Source of the DNA: Actinoplanes lutulentus
Lineage (GTDB): Bacteria; Actinomycetota; Actinomycetes; Mycobacteriales; Micromonosporaceae
Length of the DNA: 64,000 bases
Assembly: GCF_003259845.1 (NCBI RefSeq)
Contig: NZ_QLMJ01000010.1
Span: forward strand, 62,001 to 126,000
Reading direction: 5' to 3'
A program made the translations under genes and the position numbers. The notes beneath the pieces were generated by a model that saw only the letters and a program-made list of their open reading frames with translations, had not been told where the DNA came from and made no database searches. Shown one piece after another: positions 37,046 to 45,628 of this stretch; position 1 is the stretch's first letter; every line of letters starts with the position of its first letter.

Positions 37046-37588
37046 GTGAGCACCGATCTGCGTGATCTTCTGCGTTCCGAGTTTCGCTGGACCAACCCCG
37101 GCCCGAACAGCGAATATTTCGTCAGCGACCGCTCCGGCTGGTGGCGTGAACCGAGAATTTTGGACGGTCTCGGTCCAGCACTCGCTGATCTCTTCCGGTC
37201 AGACCGTCCCACCGTTGTGGTCTCGCCAGAAGTCACCGGATTTATGCTCGGCCCGCTCGTGGCGCGCGCCCTCGGAGTCGGTTTCGTCGAGGCGTACCGC
37301 GCCGGAGCCCGCCGGCCGATCGCCGAGCCGATGATCTGGACCGAGGTCCCGGCCGACCACCGCGGCGACGTCCAGCACCTGGGCGTGCGCGAGTGGCTGA
37401 TCTCCCCCGCCGACCGAGTCCTGATCGTCGACGACTGGGCCTCGACCGGCGCACAGGCCCGTGGCCTGCGAAATCTTGTCGGCGATCGCTATGTGGGCAC
37501 CGCTGTGATCGTCGATGAATGCCCGCCCGCGGTCACCGCCGAGCTGATCATCCGAAGCCTGCTGTCCGGGTCCGACCTGGACCCGTGA
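37046..37588 (+). CDS. Phosphoribosyltransferase-fold protein
   Basis: A 180-residue type I PRTase. The PRPP loop VLIVDDWASTGAQ (about 124-136) is intact and the N-terminal part has the PPi-loop region VVSPEVTGFMLGPLVA. The substrate hood does not resemble a specific purine or pyrimidine enzyme I can name, so it may act on adenine-like bases or be regulatory. CAGGAT six bases before GTG 37046 may serve as a -10 for a leaderless mRNA. Monocistronic. Confidence 0.78.
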   Translation: MSTDLRDLLRSEFRWTNPGPNSEYFVSDRSGWWREPRILDGLGPALADLFRSDRPTVVVSPEVTGFMLGPLVARALGVGFVEAYRAGARRPIAEPMIWTEVPADHRGDVQHLGVREWLISPADRVLIVDDWASTGAQARGLRNLVGDRYVGTAVIVDECPPAVTAELIIRSLLSGSDLDP

Positions 37589-37637
37589 TCCAGGCCGCGA
37601 GGCCTCTCATCCTTCCTCGCGGCCCTTTGGGTACGCC

Positions 37638-37943
37638 CTAAGCGCTGGGCCGTACCCGCTGATACCCGGCGAGCGCGCCACGCGTCGGGTGCCAGCCCGT
37701 AGCGGTGTAGACAGCCAGCCCACGCTGCACGTACGGGTCCTCGGCGATCAGCGCCTCGGCCTCGGCCTGGGTGTCGACGTCGAGCAGGATGATGCCGCCG
37801 GCAGCGGGGTCCTGGCGCCCGGCGGTGACCGAGAACCCGCCCTTCTCCAGTCCGTCGACGAAGGCCAGGTGATCCTCGCGGGCGGCGTCCACCTCAGCGA
37901 GCGGCTTCAGGTACTTCGAAATCATCAGATACACGCCGCTCAT
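37638..37943 (-). CDS. YciI family protein
   Basis: 101 residues from ATG 37943 (MSGVYLMISKYLKPL). A ferredoxin-like fold with DHLAFVDGLEKGGFSVTAGRQDP, the conserved active-site-like His (DHLAF) and Asp/Glu of YciI/YCII proteins, and AEALIAEDPYVQRGLAVYTATGWHP. Proteins of this family are small putative hydrolases or binding proteins; the substrate is unknown. It lies between a PRTase and a membrane protein gene, divergent from the latter. Confidence 0.82.
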   Translation of the reverse strand: MSGVYLMISKYLKPLAEVDAAREDHLAFVDGLEKGGFSVTAGRQDPAAGGIILLDVDTQAEAEALIAEDPYVQRGLAVYTATGWHPTRGALAGYQRVRPSA

Positions 37944-38054
37944 CGTAGATCCGCGTCTGGCCCGATCGGGTGATGGATGGATCAGCCGCTGAGCGAAATG
38001 CCCGGGATATCCGCACGGTGACGATTTGCGGTGACTGAACCTACCGTTGCGGGT

Positions 38055-38540
38055 GTGCAGATCCAGATCACCGCGGCCCCCGACCCGGTCCTGATCGCGG
38101 CCGCCGTCCGGCGTGGCCTGCGCCGGCCCGTGTTCCTGGCCCGCTCCGCCGGCTGGGCCGGGCTGCTCGCCGCGGCGTTCGTGCTGGTGACCACCGGCAG
38201 CCTCAGCCCGGCGCTGCTCACGATCGGCGCGGTTCTGGCCGTCGGCGTACCGCTGATCATGCTCAACCGCACCGCCCGCCAGGCCATGCGCGGCGGCCGG
38301 CCCACCACGTACGAGATCAGCGGGGGCGGCATCGCCAGCGCTGACGACCAGAGCCGTCATTCGTACGCATGGCCCGCCATCCGTTCGGTCGACGAGCTCC
38401 CCGGCCAGCTGGTGTTCGGCCTGGCCGACGGCCGGCTCATGCCGGTGCCGACAATGGGCCTCACCACCGACCAGGTCGATCAGATCCTGGCCATGGCCGC
38501 AGCCCAAGGCCTCGCCGTCAGGCAGTTGGCCAGGTCTTGA
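38055..38540 (+). CDS. YcxB-like membrane protein (161 aa)
   Basis: Two adjacent transmembrane helices (about 32-75, [35 protein letters not shown]) are followed by a YcxB/PH-like C-terminal domain ([36 protein letters not shown]). I chose GTG 38055 because TACCGT (38042-38047) lies seven bases before it, a leaderless arrangement; GTG 38031 would add eight residues. Its 3' end overlaps the convergent dcd gene by 23 bp. Function unknown. Confidence 0.7.
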   Translation: MQIQITAAPDPVLIAAAVRRGLRRPVFLARSAGWAGLLAAAFVLVTTGSLSPALLTIGAVLAVGVPLIMLNRTARQAMRGGRPTTYEISGGGIASADDQSRHSYAWPAIRSVDELPGQLVFGLADGRLMPVPTMGLTTDQVDQILAMAAAQGLAVRQLARS

Positions 38541-39096
38541 AGTTCATTGCCGATCGGCTCGCCGTCGGCCCGCGCTGCCCCTGGTACCGCGACCCGTAGA
38601 CCGACGACCCATAGGGGTGCTCCGCCGGGCTGGACAGCCGGAAGATGCAGAGCTGGCCGATCTTCATCCCCGGCCACAGCTTGATCGGCAGGTTCGCCAC
38701 ATTGGAAAGCTCCAGCGTGACGTGCCCGGAGAACCCGGGGTCGATGAAACCGGCCGTCGAGTGCGTCAGCAGGCCGAGCCGCCCGAGGCTGCTCTTACCC
38801 TCCAGCCGAGCAGCAAGCTGCTGACCGAGGCTGATCACTTCCAGGGTGGACGCCAGCACGAACTCGCCCGGATGCAACACGAACGGCTGACCGTCGGCGA
38901 CCTCCACCGACGCGGTCAGCTCGTCCTGCTGCTCGGCAGGGTCGATGTGCGTGTAGAGGTGGTTGTTGAACACCCGGAAGAAGCGGTCCAGCCGCACGTC
39001 GATGCTGGACGGCTGCATGAGCGACGGCTCGAAAGGCTCCAGCGAGAGATCCCCGGATTTGATCTCGGAGACCAGGTCACGGTCGGAGAGCAGCAT
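38518..39096 (-). CDS. dcd: dCTP deaminase (bifunctional dUTP-forming/hydrolysing type)
   Basis: A 192-residue trimeric enzyme making dUTP (in the bifunctional form, dUMP) from dCTP for thymidylate synthesis. Motifs: [26 protein letters not shown], the catalytic region [33 protein letters not shown] and the C-terminal [13 protein letters not shown]. Close in length to the 190-residue M. tuberculosis bifunctional enzyme. ATG 39096 is the family start; TATGGT six bases upstream (minus strand) suggests a leaderless mRNA. It diverges from the 39172 gene across a LexA box, though the box is too far upstream to occlude the dcd -10. Confidence 0.95.
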   Translation of the reverse strand: MLLSDRDLVSEIKSGDLSLEPFEPSLMQPSSIDVRLDRFFRVFNNHLYTHIDPAEQQDELTASVEVADGQPFVLHPGEFVLASTLEVISLGQQLAARLEGKSSLGRLGLLTHSTAGFIDPGFSGHVTLELSNVANLPIKLWPGMKIGQLCIFRLSSPAEHPYGSSVYGSRYQGQRGPTASRSAMNFKTWPTA

Positions 39097-39143
39097 CGCA
39101 ACACCATACCGACCTGCCCATATCGGCGTGTTCACTGGATGAC

Positions 39144-39159
39144 TCGAACACATGTTCGA
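39144..39159 (+). promoter_or_regulatory. LexA (SOS) box
   Basis: TCGAACACATGTTCGA is a perfect palindrome and a full match to the actinobacterial SOS consensus TCGAAC-N4-GTTCGA. It abuts TAGACT (39160-39165), the likely -10 of the 39172 gene. Confidence 0.88.
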
Positions 39160-39171
39160 TAGACTGCTCCC

Positions 39172-39678
39172 ATGGCAACCTGGTCCGATTTCGCCGCCGC
39201 CGAGCCGCTGCTCGCCGCCGGCATCCGTGCGCTCATGGAGCAGTACGGCCCCGGCATGGGATACCTCGCCACCGTGCGCCCCGACGGCGGCCCCCGGGTG
39301 CACCCCGTCTCGCCCGTCTTCACCGACGACGGCCTCTACTGCTTCATCGTCGACTCACCCAAGCGCCGCGACCTGGTGCGCGACGGTCGGTACGCCCTTC
39401 ATGCGTACCCACCGGAGGACAACGACGACGAGGCCACCATCACCGGCCGCGCCATCGAGGTCACCGACCCGGCCGCGATCACCCACCTGGCCGGCACCCT
39501 CCACGCCTCACCCGACGTCGACTGGAGCCTCTTCGAGCTGACCATCGACACCGCCATGCTCCGCCACCACGGCCCAGCCGGCGCCCTACCCCTGGCAGCC
39601 ACCCCGTTCGCACCAGCATTCGCCCAGACGTGGCAGGCCACCAGAAACTTACGCAGAACCCTGGCCGTCGCCAGCTGA
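39172..39678 (+). CDS. Pyridoxamine 5'-phosphate oxidase-like (split-barrel flavin) protein
   Basis: A 168-residue protein with the FMN/F420-binding split-barrel fold: [53 protein letters not shown], then [11 protein letters not shown]. Related proteins use FMN, F420, haem or biliverdin, so the cofactor and substrate are uncertain. The promoter is unusually clear: TAGACT, six bases, then ATG 39172 (leaderless), with a perfect LexA box overlapping its upstream edge. This makes the gene a probable SOS-regulon member. Its immediate downstream neighbour is tRNA-Gly. Confidence 0.85.
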   Translation: MATWSDFAAAEPLLAAGIRALMEQYGPGMGYLATVRPDGGPRVHPVSPVFTDDGLYCFIVDSPKRRDLVRDGRYALHAYPPEDNDDEATITGRAIEVTDPAAITHLAGTLHASPDVDWSLFELTIDTAMLRHHGPAGALPLAATPFAPAFAQTWQATRNLRRTLAVAS

Positions 39679-39733
39679 CAAGCCGGGGCGGTCCCGCCGT
39701 GCAGTCGGATAATCAGGTACAGTGGGGCCGCTT

Positions 39734-39804
39734 GCGGGTGTAGTTCAATGGCAGAACATCAGCTTCCCAAGCTGACAGTGCGGGTTCGATTCCCGTCACC
39801 CGCT
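39734..39804 (+). tRNA. tRNA-Gly (anticodon CCC)
   Basis: Acceptor GCGGGTG pairs with CACCCGC; D arm TAGTTCAATGGCAGAAC..., anticodon stem TCAGC/GCTGA around TTCCCAA giving anticodon CCC (reads GGG), T arm GCGGGTTCGATTCCCGT, discriminator T. No encoded CCA. Confidence 0.95.
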
Positions 39805-39811
39805 CGGAGGC

Positions 39812-39850
39812 GGAGGCGTGTGTTCGCGGAAAGCGCGAACCGCGCCTCTT
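39812..39850 (+). terminator. tRNA-Gly terminator hairpin
   Basis: GAGGCG...TTCGCG-GAAA-GCGCGAA...CGCCTC followed by TTCGCATTT. The inner arm (TGTGTTCGCG / GCGCGAACC) is nearly the same as in the tRNA-Leu terminator. Confidence 0.75.
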
Positions 39851-39863
39851 CGCATTTCTGCCT

Positions 39864-39892
39864 GGGGGCCGAGCCCCCAGACCCCCACGGTG
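39864..39892 (+). repeat. REP-like palindrome, tRNA-Gly copy
   Basis: GGGGGC-CGA-GCCCCC hairpin followed by AGACCCCCACGGTG. Almost the same element follows tRNA-Leu at 63395-63426. Confidence 0.7.
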
Positions 39893-40068
39893 ACTTTTGG
39901 TCGCCCTTTGTGGGTGGTCATTCTCTTTCGTTGGTACGGCTTTTGATGTTGATCAAGGTTCCTGGCTGGCAGTAAGGTGCCTGGCACGCGTCCTCCCTGG
40001 TGGGTTTCCCGGTGGATTGGGTGGCGACTTTTTGTGGTTTTCACCCTTTGGGGGATTGGGTGGGCTTC

Positions 40069-43000
40069 GTGTCCTTCGTGGGCTTTGCCGGGCGTGCGGT
40101 TGTGTCTCTTGGCCTTGTGGTGGGGCTGGGGGTGGGGGTGGGGGTGTATTGCCCGGCTCCTTCGTCCGCTGCTGGGGTGGTGGCGGGGGAGGTGGTGGTT
40201 TCGGCTGCTGATCGGGCTGTGCCTCGGTTCACTTTGATTTTGAATGCCGGGGACAGCGGGTTTCTCTGGGTTCAAGAGGGTGACGACCGGCTGCTCTGGA
40301 CCGGTTATGCGAATGGTGTGACCAGTGCGGTGGGGCAGAGGCTGGCGTCGCCGATTCGGTACGACATCGACTCGGGACGCTGGAGTGGCGGCATTTCGGG
40401 GCCGGGGTACGGCCGCGGCTCCGATGTCATCGCCATCCAGTCCGACGACGATCCACTGCGCATCAGCCTGCTCCGAGCGAATGTCGCGATCGGGGACGTC
40501 ATGCTCCCCGCGGAGCACAACTATCTGGGAACCTACGGCGAGACCGTGGTCAGCCGGGCCGGCGAGTACGGGTCGACGGACACCTACCACCTGTGGCGGC
40601 TGACGAATGGCCTGGTCACCGAGGTGGTGGCGACCGGAATCCCCGCTGGGGCCGGCCTGATCACGATCGAGGATGGCGACGCGCGATCGATCATTCTTCG
40701 TTACGTGGATCCGCAAGGCACGAACGGCAACCAGCGGTGGGGAATCGTCGACCTGGCCGACGGGGAATTCACCCCGTTGCCCGATCGGATCGACGGCTCT
40801 GCCGCGTGGGAGGTCGAAGGATTCCGCCTCGGCGCGGACTCGATACTTCGGCTGCGTGGCGACAAGGTGGACGTGCTCGACCGTGCCGACACGACCGCCG
40901 TGCTGCACCAGGTCGTCTCGCCGGTCGGAATCGAGGCGGATTTCGGGATCACCGGATCGGCCGTGCTTGCCGTCGAGCCCATCTCTCCGGGCGACAACCA
41001 ATATCGTGGGCAGGCCCTCTGGGCGATGACCGGGTCGCGCACCACCAAGATCATGGACCCTGCCGCCTTCCAGATCACGCCGGCACCCGACGGTTCCGTG
41101 CTGGTGGCGGGTGCGCAGGAAAGCGTCGCCGAGGGTGACCTGGACTGGGGCATCTACCGGATCTCCGAGGCCGGCGACGGCTCCATCGTCCGCACCCGAG
41201 TGATCGCGGTGGAACCAGCACCCGCCGACGTGTACGGACTGTCCCTCGGCAGCGGTGTCCTCACCACCGCCGACAACAGCACGATCTACGAGGGCTCCGC
41301 GATCATCGGCTCGTACCGCAGCGCCTGGATCAGCAGCGGAACAGCGCCCCGTGTCACCCGATCCACGGTTGACGGTCTGGTCCTTGCGCACCAGGACGAG
41401 GAACCGTCCTGTCCCGTGGACAAGTCCCGCTGCATTCACATGTTCGCCGACGGCGCCGGCCATCACGGTCGGGTGACGAGCGATGAGCACGGCAGCACGC
41501 TGCTGTATTCCAACGGCGCCCGAAGCAACGACGGTCCCGCCGTCCCCATCGGCAGCACCCGGGCCGAACTGGCCGATCTGTCGGGGCGTTACGGAATTGT
41601 CGAGGACGGAGCGCAGTACCTCGTCGACTTCCATGACGGAGCCATCCTCAAGAGGCGCGAGCATGTCGCTGCGGCGATCTGGGGTTCGACCTTGTGGAGC
41701 AGCACCGCTCCGGCCAACTTCGCATCGGAGAGCGCCGGCCTCACCGGCGTCATCCAAGCCACCCGGCTGCCCGACGGCGCCGTCCTCGAGAGCTTCGCGA
41801 CACGCAACGGCTGTATTCCTTCCGAGCTGCAGGCCGTCGGACGGTGGGTGTACTGGGTCTGCAAGCACTTCCTGGGCGGCATCGTCGGGGCCGGCATCTA
41901 CGACCGAGCCACCAAGCGCACGGTCACCGCTCCGGCCGACGAAGTGCTGCTCGGCGACGGCTATCTGGTCGAACAGGTCACCAACACCGGGCTCCGGCTC
42001 ATCGACCTGCACAATGGGCTTCCGGCCAGTGGTTCGTACGCCGACCTGCCCAGCCGGGTTTTGGCGAGCGCGGCACAGCTCGGCTTCTGGGCGATGGAGG
42101 ACGATCAGGACGCGCAGCGGACCAACTGGACCGTTGACCGGTTCGGCGGTGGGGTCGCCTACGTCGATACCCAGCAGCGAGTGCACATCGTGCCCACGGG
42201 AACTCCGGCGGCGGATCTCGCGGTCATCGACGCCGAGGTCGGCGCCAAGGCCGTGAACTGGACCGGCTCCTGGTGGCTGTCGAAGCCGGCCTCGTCCTGG
42301 CAGCTGACGATCCGGAGCACAACCGGGGCGATTCTGCGCACGATCAACGGCTCGACCGCTCACGGCCTGATCGAGGCCACCTGGGACGGCAAGGATCCGG
42401 CCGGCCGAGCGGTCGCCGACAACGCCTTCACCTGGACACTCACCGCCACCCCGGCCGACGGCCGGGGCGCTGCCCTCGCCGTCGGCAACGCGCTGATCGC
42501 GACGAAGGCGCCCGCCATCAGCGGAACCCTCGCTGTCGGCTCCACGGTCAAGGCCAGCACCGGCACCTGGCTCCCGGCGCCGGCGTCGTACGCCTATCAA
42601 TGGTCGGCCAACGGGGTCGCGATCAGCGGCGCGACCGGTTCCGCGTACCCAATCCCCGCCGCCATGCTGGGGAAACGCCTGACCGTGACCGTCACCGCCA
42701 AGCGTGCCGGACATCTGTCCGGAGTGGCGACGTCCGCTGCCTCGGCCGCGGTCGTGGCCGGATCGGCGCCGAAAGCCTCGAAGGCCCCCACGATCAGCGG
42801 AACCGTCGCCGTCGGCTCCACGGTCACCGCCAGCACCGGCACCTGGTCCCCGACGGCGGCCTCGTACGCCTACCAGTGGTCGGCCAACGGGGTCGCAATC
42901 AAGGGCGCGACCGGTTCGGCGTACCCAATCCCCGCCGCCATGCTGGGGAAACGCCTGACCGTGACCGTCACTGCAAAGCGCGCCGGGCATGTGAGCGGGG

Positions 43001-43308
43001 TGGCGAAGTCCGCGGCCTCGGCCGCGGTGGCCAAGGGCAAGGCGCCGAAGGCGACGAAGAAGCCGAAGATCACCGGCACCGCGAAGGTCGGCAAGAAGGT
43101 GAAGGCGTCGGCCGGCACCTGGTCACCGAAGGCGACCGCCTATCAGTACGAGTGGCGCCTGAACGGAAAGCTGATCAAGGGCGCGACCGGGGCGACCCTG
43201 AAGCTGAAGTCCTCGATGCGGGGCAAGAAGCTCACGGTCACCGTGATCGCCAAACGCCCCGGCCACACCAACGGCCGAGCCACCAGCCCCTCCGTCAAGG
43301 TCCGCTGA
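40069..43308 (+). CDS. Large secreted beta-propeller-like protein with FlgD-like and Ig-like repeats
   Basis: About 1,079 residues from GTG 40069, whose first 36 residues ([21 protein letters not shown]...) look like a signal peptide; GTG 40000 is a longer alternative. Residues about 50-730 are irregular beta-repeats ([41 protein letters not shown]) suggesting one or two propellers. Then a FlgD-like Ig domain ([20 protein letters not shown] ... [24 protein letters not shown]) and three tandem roughly 80-residue modules of the G-x-V-x-V-G-x-x-V-x-A-x-x-G-T-W type (about 42510-43300), two of them over 80% alike. No enzymatic motif seen. An extracellular binding function is likely. Confidence 0.75.
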   Translation: MSFVGFAGRAVVSLGLVVGLGVGVGVYCPAPSSAAGVVAGEVVVSAADRAVPRFTLILNAGDSGFLWVQEGDDRLLWTGYANGVTSAVGQRLASPIRYDIDSGRWSGGISGPGYGRGSDVIAIQSDDDPLRISLLRANVAIGDVMLPAEHNYLGTYGETVVSRAGEYGSTDTYHLWRLTNGLVTEVVATGIPAGAGLITIEDGDARSIILRYVDPQGTNGNQRWGIVDLADGEFTPLPDRIDGSAAWEVEGFRLGADSILRLRGDKVDVLDRADTTAVLHQVVSPVGIEADFGITGSAVLAVEPISPGDNQYRGQALWAMTGSRTTKIMDPAAFQITPAPDGSVLVAGAQESVAEGDLDWGIYRISEAGDGSIVRTRVIAVEPAPADVYGLSLGSGVLTTADNSTIYEGSAIIGSYRSAWISSGTAPRVTRSTVDGLVLAHQDEEPSCPVDKSRCIHMFADGAGHHGRVTSDEHGSTLLYSNGARSNDGPAVPIGSTRAELADLSGRYGIVEDGAQYLVDFHDGAILKRREHVAAAIWGSTLWSSTAPANFASESAGLTGVIQATRLPDGAVLESFATRNGCIPSELQAVGRWVYWVCKHFLGGIVGAGIYDRATKRTVTAPADEVLLGDGYLVEQVTNTGLRLIDLHNGLPASGSYADLPSRVLASAAQLGFWAMEDDQDAQRTNWTVDRFGGGVAYVDTQQRVHIVPTGTPAADLAVIDAEVGAKAVNWTGSWWLSKPASSWQLTIRSTTGAILRTINGSTAHGLIEATWDGKDPAGRAVADNAFTWTLTATPADGRGAALAVGNALIATKAPAISGTLAVGSTVKASTGTWLPAPASYAYQWSANGVAISGATGSAYPIPAAMLGKRLTVTVTAKRAGHLSGVATSAASAAVVAGSAPKASKAPTISGTVAVGSTVTASTGTWSPTAASYAYQWSANGVAIKGATGSAYPIPAAMLGKRLTVTVTAKRAGHVSGVAKSAASAAVAKGKAPKATKKPKITGTAKVGKKVKASAGTWSPKATAYQYEWRLNGKLIKGATGATLKLKSSMRGKKLTVTVIAKRPGHTNGRATSPSVKVR
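42505..43020 (+). repeat. Tandem Ig-like module repeat
   Basis: Two adjacent modules, about 240 bp each, repeat almost exactly in DNA (for example GGGGTCGCGATCAGCGGC vs GGGGTCGCAATCAAGGGC, and the shared TACCCAATCCCCGCCGCC). The third module downstream is more divergent. Confidence 0.8.
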
Positions 43309-43570
43309 CGAGCCCCCGCTCGCCCATGTCCTGGGCGAGCTGCGCCAGCTCGTCGGCGGCGGTGCGGCGGCGTAGGTCGTCTCGGTACTTGTAGGCCAGG
43401 ATCGAGCCGGCCAGGACGCGGCGGTGGGTGCCGACCTTCCGGAACTCGATCTCGCCTGCTTCCAGCAGCCCGATCAGGTACGGACGTGACACTTTGAGAA
43501 GGTCCGCGGCCTGCTGGGTGGTCAGCTCGGCGTGCTCTGGCACCACCGAGACGCTGTGGCCGTTCGCCAT
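43295..43570 (-). CDS. Excisionase/antitoxin-type HTH protein, no partner visible
   Basis: 91 residues with a MerR-like excisionase-family helix-turn-helix ([37 protein letters not shown]) and a helical tail ([20 protein letters not shown]). This is the standard form of type II antitoxins that sit upstream of a PIN-domain toxin gene. Here the downstream space is taken by the convergent propeller gene (14-bp overlap) and no PIN gene is present, so it is either an orphan antitoxin or a stand-alone regulator. ATG 43570. Confidence 0.8.
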   Translation of the reverse strand: MANGHSVSVVPEHAELTTQQAADLLKVSRPYLIGLLEAGEIEFRKVGTHRRVLAGSILAYKYRDDLRRRTAADELAQLAQDMGERGLVSGP

Positions 43571-43601
43571 GTGCGCCAGGATCCGCGCGAGCCGCCGTTG
43601 G

Positions 43602-44486
43602 TCAGGTGGTGATGTTCAGGAAGACGTTGTCGATGGCGCCGGCGAACTGGTCGTTGCCCGGGGCCGCGCCCTTCCCGCCCACTCTCAGCGGCTCGGCGTT
43701 GGCGATCGACAGGAGCGGTGGGATCGGGACCCAGGCTCTCAGCACGCCGTCGACGAACATGATCAGGCGGTTCGGGGTGCGGCGGCATTCCAGGGAGTGC
43801 CAGGTGCCGTCGGCCACGTCCATCGTCGGTTCGGCTCGGTAGATTCGGGCTCGCTGGCCGGCGATCACGCAGCTCGGGTGGCCCTGCCGGTGGTCGACCT
43901 GCAGCTTGAACTGGCTCACCCCGCCGACTGAGTACCCCTTCTGCAGCACGTTGGCGCCGTCGGCCAGGTCCGCGTGGGTCATCAGGACGGACGCGCCGTA
44001 TCGGAGCGCCCGGCGGCCCGGGTTCAGGGTGTCGTCGCGTACGCCTTCCAGGATCGCCCGGGGGCAGTCGCGTTCCCGGGCCAGCGTGCACCGGTCCGGG
44101 TAGTCGACAGCGAGGCCACCACCCTGGGGTACGAGCCGAAGCCGGCCGCCGTTCTGGCCGAGAGGCCGTAGTTCGTACCGTCCACGGAGGTCAGCGATGG
44201 GTCTGCCCACGCCGTCGTCGAAGTCGTATCGGAGGCTCACCGGGCCGCCGGCGACCCTGACCTGGCCGGGAGTGGATCGTGCGGAGGCGGACCCGGCGTT
44301 ATCCAGGACACCCGCTGAAGGCTTCAGGAAACCCGCTGAAGGCTCCAGGACACCCGCCGCGGGCGGCGCGGCAGCCGGGCTGCTGGCCTGGGCTGGGAGA
44401 TGATTGATCAACAGGAGGGCGCAGCTGAGAACGAGTGTGGCTGACAGGGCGCCGAGCGGATAAGCGCGCCGTCTTTTGTGAAGCAT
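43602..44486 (-). CDS. Secreted LamG/concanavalin-like domain protein
   Basis: 294 residues. A basic N-terminus and hydrophobic segment ([17 protein letters not shown], about 11-27) form a signal peptide or anchor; a Pro/Ala linker contains three [21 protein letters not shown]-like units; then comes a jelly-roll LamG-type domain (about 85-290: [56 protein letters not shown]). Four cysteines probably form disulfides. These domains bind carbohydrate or protein outside the cell. The stop lies 31 bp downstream of the HTH gene start on the same strand. Confidence 0.8.
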   Translation of the reverse strand: MLHKRRRAYPLGALSATLVLSCALLLINHLPAQASSPAAAPPAAGVLEPSAGFLKPSAGVLDNAGSASARSTPGQVRVAGGPVSLRYDFDDGVGRPIADLRGRYELRPLGQNGGRLRLVPQGGGLAVDYPDRCTLARERDCPRAILEGVRDDTLNPGRRALRYGASVLMTHADLADGANVLQKGYSVGGVSQFKLQVDHRQGHPSCVIAGQRARIYRAEPTMDVADGTWHSLECRRTPNRLIMFVDGVLRAWVPIPPLLSIANAEPLRVGGKGAAPGNDQFAGAIDNVFLNITT

Positions 44487-44596
44487 GGGGGTTATTGTCC
44501 GGATTATCCGGGCGAGAGCCGTATGAAACTCCGCGTGTGAGCGATTGCACCCTTACGCGTTCCGTCGAACAACCGAGGCGGAACCCACCAAAGAGG

Positions 44597-45628
44597 TCAG
44601 CGGATCTTTGCGGCCGCTCCGGCCGGCTCGCCGACTACCGCGTGCAGGACGTCGTCCAAAGTGATCACTCCGAGCGGCCGGCGCCCGTCGCTGACCAGCA
44701 CGATGTGCAGCCGGTCGCGCCGCATCGTCAGCAGCAGATCAGCGAGGCTGCGCTCCGGGGCGACGACCGCGAGAGGCCGGATCACCTCGGCGGGGATCGG
44801 GAGACGGCGCTGCGTTGCCGCGTACCCAATGATGTCCTTGACGTGCACGAAGCCCAGCACCCGGCGGGTGTCGCGCTGGACCACCGGGAAGCGTGAGCGA
44901 CCGCTGCGGGTTGCCACCGCCTCGAGGGTGGCCGGTGAGACGTCCGCGGCGACCGTCGTGACCCGCGACCAGGGCAGCAGAGTGTCGGCGGCGGTCCGGC
45001 TGTTGAGGCCGAGTGCGGCGTGGATGCGGGCGTACTGTTCCGAGCCGAGCAGGCCCTCGCTGCGCGCCTGGGTGACCATGCCGGCCAGCTCCTCGGCGGT
45101 GAAGACCGTCTTGACCGCGTCGGTGGTCTCGATCCCCCAGATCTTGAGGATCAGGCGGGAGGCCCAGCGCATCGCGTTGAGCAGCGGCTTCGTGGCGATG
45201 CAGAACGCCAGCATGAACGGGCCGAGGATGAGCGCCGAGCGTTCCGGTCCGGCCAGGGTGATGTTCTTCGGCACCATCTCGCCGATCACCGTGTGCAGGA
45301 ACGTCACGATCACCAGGGCGAAGACGAAAGCGACCGGGTGTACGACGTTCTCCGGCAGGCCGATCGCGCCGAACGGGCCCTCCAGCAGGTGCGCGACGGT
45401 CGGCTCGGCGAGCGCGCCGAGGACCAGGGTGCAGATGGTGATGCCGAGCTGCGCGCCGGCGATCATCAGCGGGATCTGGCTCATCGCCGACAACGCCCAG
45501 CGTGCGGCCTTGGAGGTCTCGGCGAGCGGTTCCAGCGCGGTACGCCGAGACGCGATCAAAGCAAACTCGCCACCGACAAAAAGACCGTTTCCGATCAGCA
45601 GGACGGCGACGAACAACAGCTCAGTCAT
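44597..45628 (-). CDS. CNNM/HlyC-CorC-type membrane protein (short form)
   Basis: A 343-residue protein with the DUF21/CNNM membrane domain (about 1-195; FVGGEFALIASRRTALE, GAQLGITICTLVLGALAEP, IGEMVPKNITLAGPERSA) and a CBS pair (about 215-330; LPWSRVTTVAADVS, SRFPVVQRDTRRVLGFVHVKDI, RPLGVITLDDVLHAVVGE). It lacks the CorC_HlyC C-terminal domain that its upstream partner has. CNNM proteins transport or regulate Mg2+. The start lies within the end of the upstream gene (8-bp overlap), so the two are co-translated and may form a heteromer. Confidence 0.9.
   Translation of the reverse strand: MTELLFVAVLLIGNGLFVGGEFALIASRRTALEPLAETSKAARWALSAMSQIPLMIAGAQLGITICTLVLGALAEPTVAHLLEGPFGAIGLPENVVHPVAFVFALVIVTFLHTVIGEMVPKNITLAGPERSALILGPFMLAFCIATKPLLNAMRWASRLILKIWGIETTDAVKTVFTAEELAGMVTQARSEGLLGSEQYARIHAALGLNSRTAADTLLPWSRVTTVAADVSPATLEAVATRSGRSRFPVVQRDTRRVLGFVHVKDIIGYAATQRRLPIPAEVIRPLAVVAPERSLADLLLTMRRDRLHIVLVSDGRRPLGVITLDDVLHAVVGEPAGAAAKIR

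Noticed and set aside
39796-42990. Long minus-strand open frame (1,064 codons) opposite the propeller gene
   Set aside because: Arg/Gly/Asp-rich composition typical of an antisense frame, and it runs through the tRNA-Gly flank and REP element.
39734-44600. Integrative element inserted at tRNA-Gly (excisionase-like HTH plus secreted accessory genes)
   Set aside because: No integrase, no replication or transfer gene, and no repeat of the tRNA 3' end was found downstream. The HTH protein fits the antitoxin type better than Xis.
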